The notes below the pieces were generated by a model. It was not told the DNA's origin. It ran no database searches and worked only from the letters and a program-made list of their open reading frames with translations. DNA of 64,000 nt from Hirudinaria manillensis (Eukaryota > Annelida > Clitellata > Hirudinida > Hirudinidae). Below are positions 62,301 to 64,000 of this stretch, piece after piece. How positions within the stretch are numbered: position 1 is the stretch's first letter; every line of letters begins with the position of its first letter. The translations under genes were made by a program, and so were the position numbers. Location: the NCBI GenBank assembly GCA_034509925.1, contig CM067529.1, forward strand, positions 10,565,501 to 10,629,500. Direction: 5' to 3'.

Positions 62301-63360
62301 AGAGTGAAATCCCAGTGTGCAGTCTTCAAGGGGTAGTTAATACAATAATTTTACTCAGAGAGTATTACTGAAATATTCTGACAAACCTTTTGTGATGGTA
62401 GAAAATACTGTTTAATCTCTAATTTTTTTGCTCACAAGGGACTTAATGTATTCTCCATCTCGAATGTGTACTCAATTTCAGAATGGAAAATTAATTTAAG
62501 TATAGATTTATGCAGTTGAATACTAAATAACGTATCCAATTTAAATTATGTATGTATGTAACAAAATTTGTCAAATCGCAATACTCCATTTTATTAGGGG
62601 CCGTCCATAAAATGTTACTGTGACAAGTAAGACTGGCCTAAGAAATTGCTGAAGATTGTAAATCTTTATGAAACAAAAGTTCATGTGAATGGCAGCTATG
62701 CTGTTTGTTATATAATTTGTTTTGTGAGTTTATTTTTAAGTTATTACGTTATTACGTCTACTACATAATTGTAAATTTATGGTTCGGATTTATGTGTCAT
62801 ACCTTTGGGGTGTTAAATTTATGATTGATATTGAATTGACGTAAAATGGTCTAAATGGTCATACTTTATGGACGAGCACTTAGACAATAACTTAGATTCA
62901 ATTAATCAAATACAAACTTAAAAAAAGAGCATTTACCTGACGTATTAGTAGATTTGTTGAAACTATCGCAAATATTGCCAGGATACACCATGTTATATCG
63001 TACAACATGGACGTCTATGTTATTCATGTGAGTTATACCAACTGGGCGTAACAACACATATACACATGAATTAGTCATCCGTCACTGTATCATCGATTTT
63101 AAATTTGAAAGATATTTAATTATTAATTAATAAAATTAGCGTTTGACAGAACTCACTTGATCTATTAGAACTGAATAAAACGATGACAGACTTTACAACA
63201 TAAACTCCGTCTAATAAACAATTCCACCAAATTTTCTCGGAATCCTTGTTAGTGCTAAAAGATATTGAACAAGTGTTTGGATTTTTGTCCACTGCCAAAC
63301 TCGATGAGGCATTCATATATGTCTGACTTTGTGATGTAGCGTTTTGTTCAACATAACTAA
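53327..63360 (-). CDS. Mosaic serine protease homologue (FTP x2, LDLa x3, SRCR, inactive S1), 5' end outside window
   Basis: Fifteen exons read in one frame for 766 residues: 63157-63360, 62937-63041, 62082-62210 (FTP 1); 61756-61953, 60991-61155 (FTP 2); 59312-59422, 56145-56255, 55660-55770 (one LDLa each, 111 bases, phase 1-1); 55429-55546, 55051-55143, 54852-54916 (SRCR); 54529-54712, 53888-54162, 53652-53824, 53327-53587 (S1). FTP 1 shows WWNCLLDGVYVVKS and LVLCEVSVYA. The LDLa domains show ECPDFSDENDC and QCPDGSDELNC. The protease domain starts at YIINGDMAAKGSWPWHVQI. Its catalytic residues are replaced: TAAHC is TIASC (His57 to Ser), the Asp102 site reads GKNIALIKV, and GDSGGP is GDGGSP. 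It therefore cannot cleave as a serine protease. Likely a secreted recognition or immune-type cofactor (inference). The first exon, with any signal peptide, lies further right. Confidence 0.8.
56283..56345. repeat. (TAA)n plus GC-rich hairpin repeat, copy b
   Basis: The TAA run is followed by tttatatagcgcc and, 17 bases later, gaggcgctt, an inverted repeat of gcgcc. It is related to the unit at 34003-34073. Intron between LDLa 1 and LDLa 2. Confidence 0.4.
57189..57485 (+). repeat. 5' LTR, 297 bp
   Basis: It starts TGTTGGATCCC and ends CGGGTTATTACA. It contains AATAAA in CTTTCAATAAACCTG near its 3' end, the expected poly(A) signal. Confidence 0.9.
57487..57504 (+). promoter_or_regulatory. 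Primer-binding site, tRNA-Leu type
   Basis: TGGTGTCAGGAGTGGGAT begins one base after the LTR. It is the complement of a 3' end reading ATCCCACTCCTGACACCA, which fits the acceptor and T-arm of animal leucine tRNAs. Confidence 0.7.
57567..58658 (+). CDS. SAP-domain gag-like protein of the LTR element, 363 residues
   Basis: The protein starts MPKYLDELYVPRLRKELRER. Residues 7-40 form a SAP helix-loop-helix (LRKELRERGLDWKGTKAEI, then RERLGAWL), a nucleic-acid-binding fold. The rest is acidic and low in structure. Residues 190-260 carry a degenerate repeat built on L-x-x-E-x-V-x-L (VLVEQVGLSEESVGLPVE and relatives). There is no CCHC zinc knuckle and no enzyme domain. The frame runs 39 bases into the 3' LTR before its stop, so the purine tract is also coding. 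GC content and codon choice are clearly higher in GC than the host genes around it. Probable role: packaging or chromatin targeting of the element's RNA or cDNA (inference). Confidence 0.75.
   Translation: MPKYLDELYVPRLRKELRERGLDWKGTKAEIRERLGAWLTENGHDPEEYEFENPSHKKMDEFLDFMKKSVEKLKECRRIIRGDLENTAVPCQDVSLASGEDSAEKSPVGSFEESKVVLPSCEEQGEELCKKVTNEEQIMSVVPGTVSGSIGMESLEGTSNHNACVSPETLCVMADLENSTLEPIELPDQVESSAGPKELTEVLVEQVGLSEESVGLPVERTDLMVEQVESTEQPMNLPADVSAPLEITEGSARNFRRVPSKENGAGDPVESLRSGDMVEQEVEHRNGDVPRLKLVGRRSKRGETEIPEDGKANGSGICSHEIVGRSDPIPRVKMKMGIDVCSGRTDLRRGQCWIPRSNKLNNN
58607..58619 (+). promoter_or_regulatory. Polypurine tract of the LTR element
   Basis: AAGGAGGGGGCAG directly abuts the 3' LTR at 58620, the expected start site of plus-strand DNA synthesis. 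Confidence 0.75.
58620..58916 (+). repeat. 3' LTR, 297 bp
   Basis: Same length as the 5' LTR and identical to it apart from one transition. Confidence 0.9.
58917..58943. repeat. (AT)n tract at the insertion site
   Basis: Alternating AT on both sides of the element (57179-57188 on the left). The insertion hit an AT microsatellite. Confidence 0.8.
59520..60430. other. Intronic block with higher GC, origin unclear
   Basis: Between FTP 2 and LDLa 1. Segments 59560-59790 (gctcgcgcctgactccc, gaacgggcgagagaccaac) and 60240-60360 are clearly less AT-rich than their surroundings, have no coding frame and no recognisable ends. Probably old transposon pieces. Confidence 0.35.
62597..62879. mobile_element. 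PIF/Harbinger-like MITE, 283 bp
   Basis: The left end GGGGCCGTCCATAAAATGTTAC and the inverted right end GTGCTCGTCCATAAAGTATGAC form imperfect terminal inverted repeats. TTA flanks both sides (62594-62596 and 62880-62882), a 3-bp duplication typical of PIF/Harbinger elements. No ORF. It lies in the intron between the second and third exons of FTP 1. Confidence 0.6.
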
Positions 63361-64000
63361 CTAAAAACAGCGACATGAATCAGTTTAATTTTAAAATAAG
63401 CTACATAAAATCCTCTGAGAAATTTTGTTTTCAATTTTCTAAAGATATTATAATATAATAAGATTAATGGTAGTGACATTAAAATAATAATCTTTTATAA
63501 ATCAAAATGTGCTGTCACCGGTTGACCCGTTATTAAATTATTAATGGAATAATAGTTGAATAATACTTGACTTGCCTTTCAATAACGGTGATACCTTGGT
63601 GAATATTACCGCGAGGTATATTATCATCAAATTCAACTTCATATTTTTTAGATATTCAGAAATAAGTTGATACGCTTATGATTTGATTTTGTTAATACCC
63701 ACTCTATTATAGGCTCTATCATAATAGTGAAGCGGTGCAACTAGTACACAATAAAACATTATTAATGTATATTTGATAATAGGCAGCGATCAATTTAGAT
63801 AACAAGCAATGGATTTTTACGAAAAATTTGTTTACAACAAAATGTAAACTCTTTAAGCATGAAATTCATATTTAGCGAGGTCAGGTATAATCTCCCAAGT
63901 GCAGTAGAAATTGTAGAGGCCTAAGCAATTATCTGAATATCTCTGAAATTAATTCAGTTTCCTTAACTACCAGCTTGTAATTCATTTATTTCTGTGCATG
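63361..64000. other. Intron or upstream region of the mosaic gene
   Basis: No exon recognised. The acceptor at 63361-63362 (tttttag before the first listed exon) shows that at least one more exon lies to the right, probably beyond the window. Confidence 0.5.

Noticed and set aside
1-64000. tRNA genes, rRNA, CRISPR arrays, operons, trans-spliced leader sequence
   Set aside because: No tRNA A/B box pair, no repeat-spacer array and no bacterial-type gene spacing were found on either strand.

Overview
This is an AT-rich piece of an invertebrate animal genome. Genes have many short exons, with introns mostly between 50 and 900 bases, AATAAA poly(A) signals and scattered trinucleotide microsatellites. 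No bacterial, organellar or viral gene blocks were seen. The mix of genes (clan-4 P450s of CYP4/CYP4F type, M12B metalloproteinases with ShK domains, an FTP/LDLa/SRCR serine protease homologue) suggests a lophotrochozoan-like invertebrate. I cannot fix the phylum. Gene models were built by hand by matching exon phases between paralogues. Every multi-exon model given as complete closes in frame with its splice sites.

Layout. 0-0.7 kb: the 3' end of an unrecognised + strand gene. 2.5-4.6 kb: a five-exon + strand gene for a secreted protein that is only a reprolysin (M12B) prodomain and ends in ADEL, an ER-retrieval-type tail. A 175-bp solo LTR sits in one of its introns. 5.8-7.1 kb: an intronless 438-residue protein of unknown function on the minus strand. 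8.4-37.7 kb: a tandem array of CYP4-like P450 genes on the minus strand. Copies 3-6 have complete 12-exon models of 504-511 residues. Copy 1 has lost a splice acceptor. Copy 2 is cut in two by a 1.5-kb inversion, and copy 7 is a two-exon relic.

38.4-52.1 kb: M12B metalloproteinases on the + strand. The first (444 residues) has a signal peptide and a catalytic domain but no prodomain. The second locus is best read as one 880-residue protein with two metalloproteinase units in tandem. The first unit has lost the whole zinc-binding motif and the second keeps it. A divergent elongin-C-like ORF lies between the two loci on the minus strand.

53.3-63.4 kb: a minus-strand mosaic gene whose 5' end lies outside the window. 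Its order is FTP lectin-like x2, LDLa x3, SRCR, then a chymotrypsin-fold domain with all three catalytic residues replaced. One of its introns holds a young 1.7-kb LTR element with near-identical 297-bp LTRs, a tRNA-Leu-type primer site, a polypurine tract and one ORF that starts with a SAP domain. Another intron holds a PIF/Harbinger-like MITE.

How the parts may work together (inference): the stand-alone ER-retained prodomain at 2.5 kb and the prodomain-less metalloproteinases at 38-52 kb could be two halves of a split system, with the prodomain folding or restraining the enzymes in trans. The inactive metalloproteinase unit and the inactive serine protease homologue add two secreted pseudoproteases to the same region. 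Six introns appear to use GC-AG splice sites, more than expected in animals.
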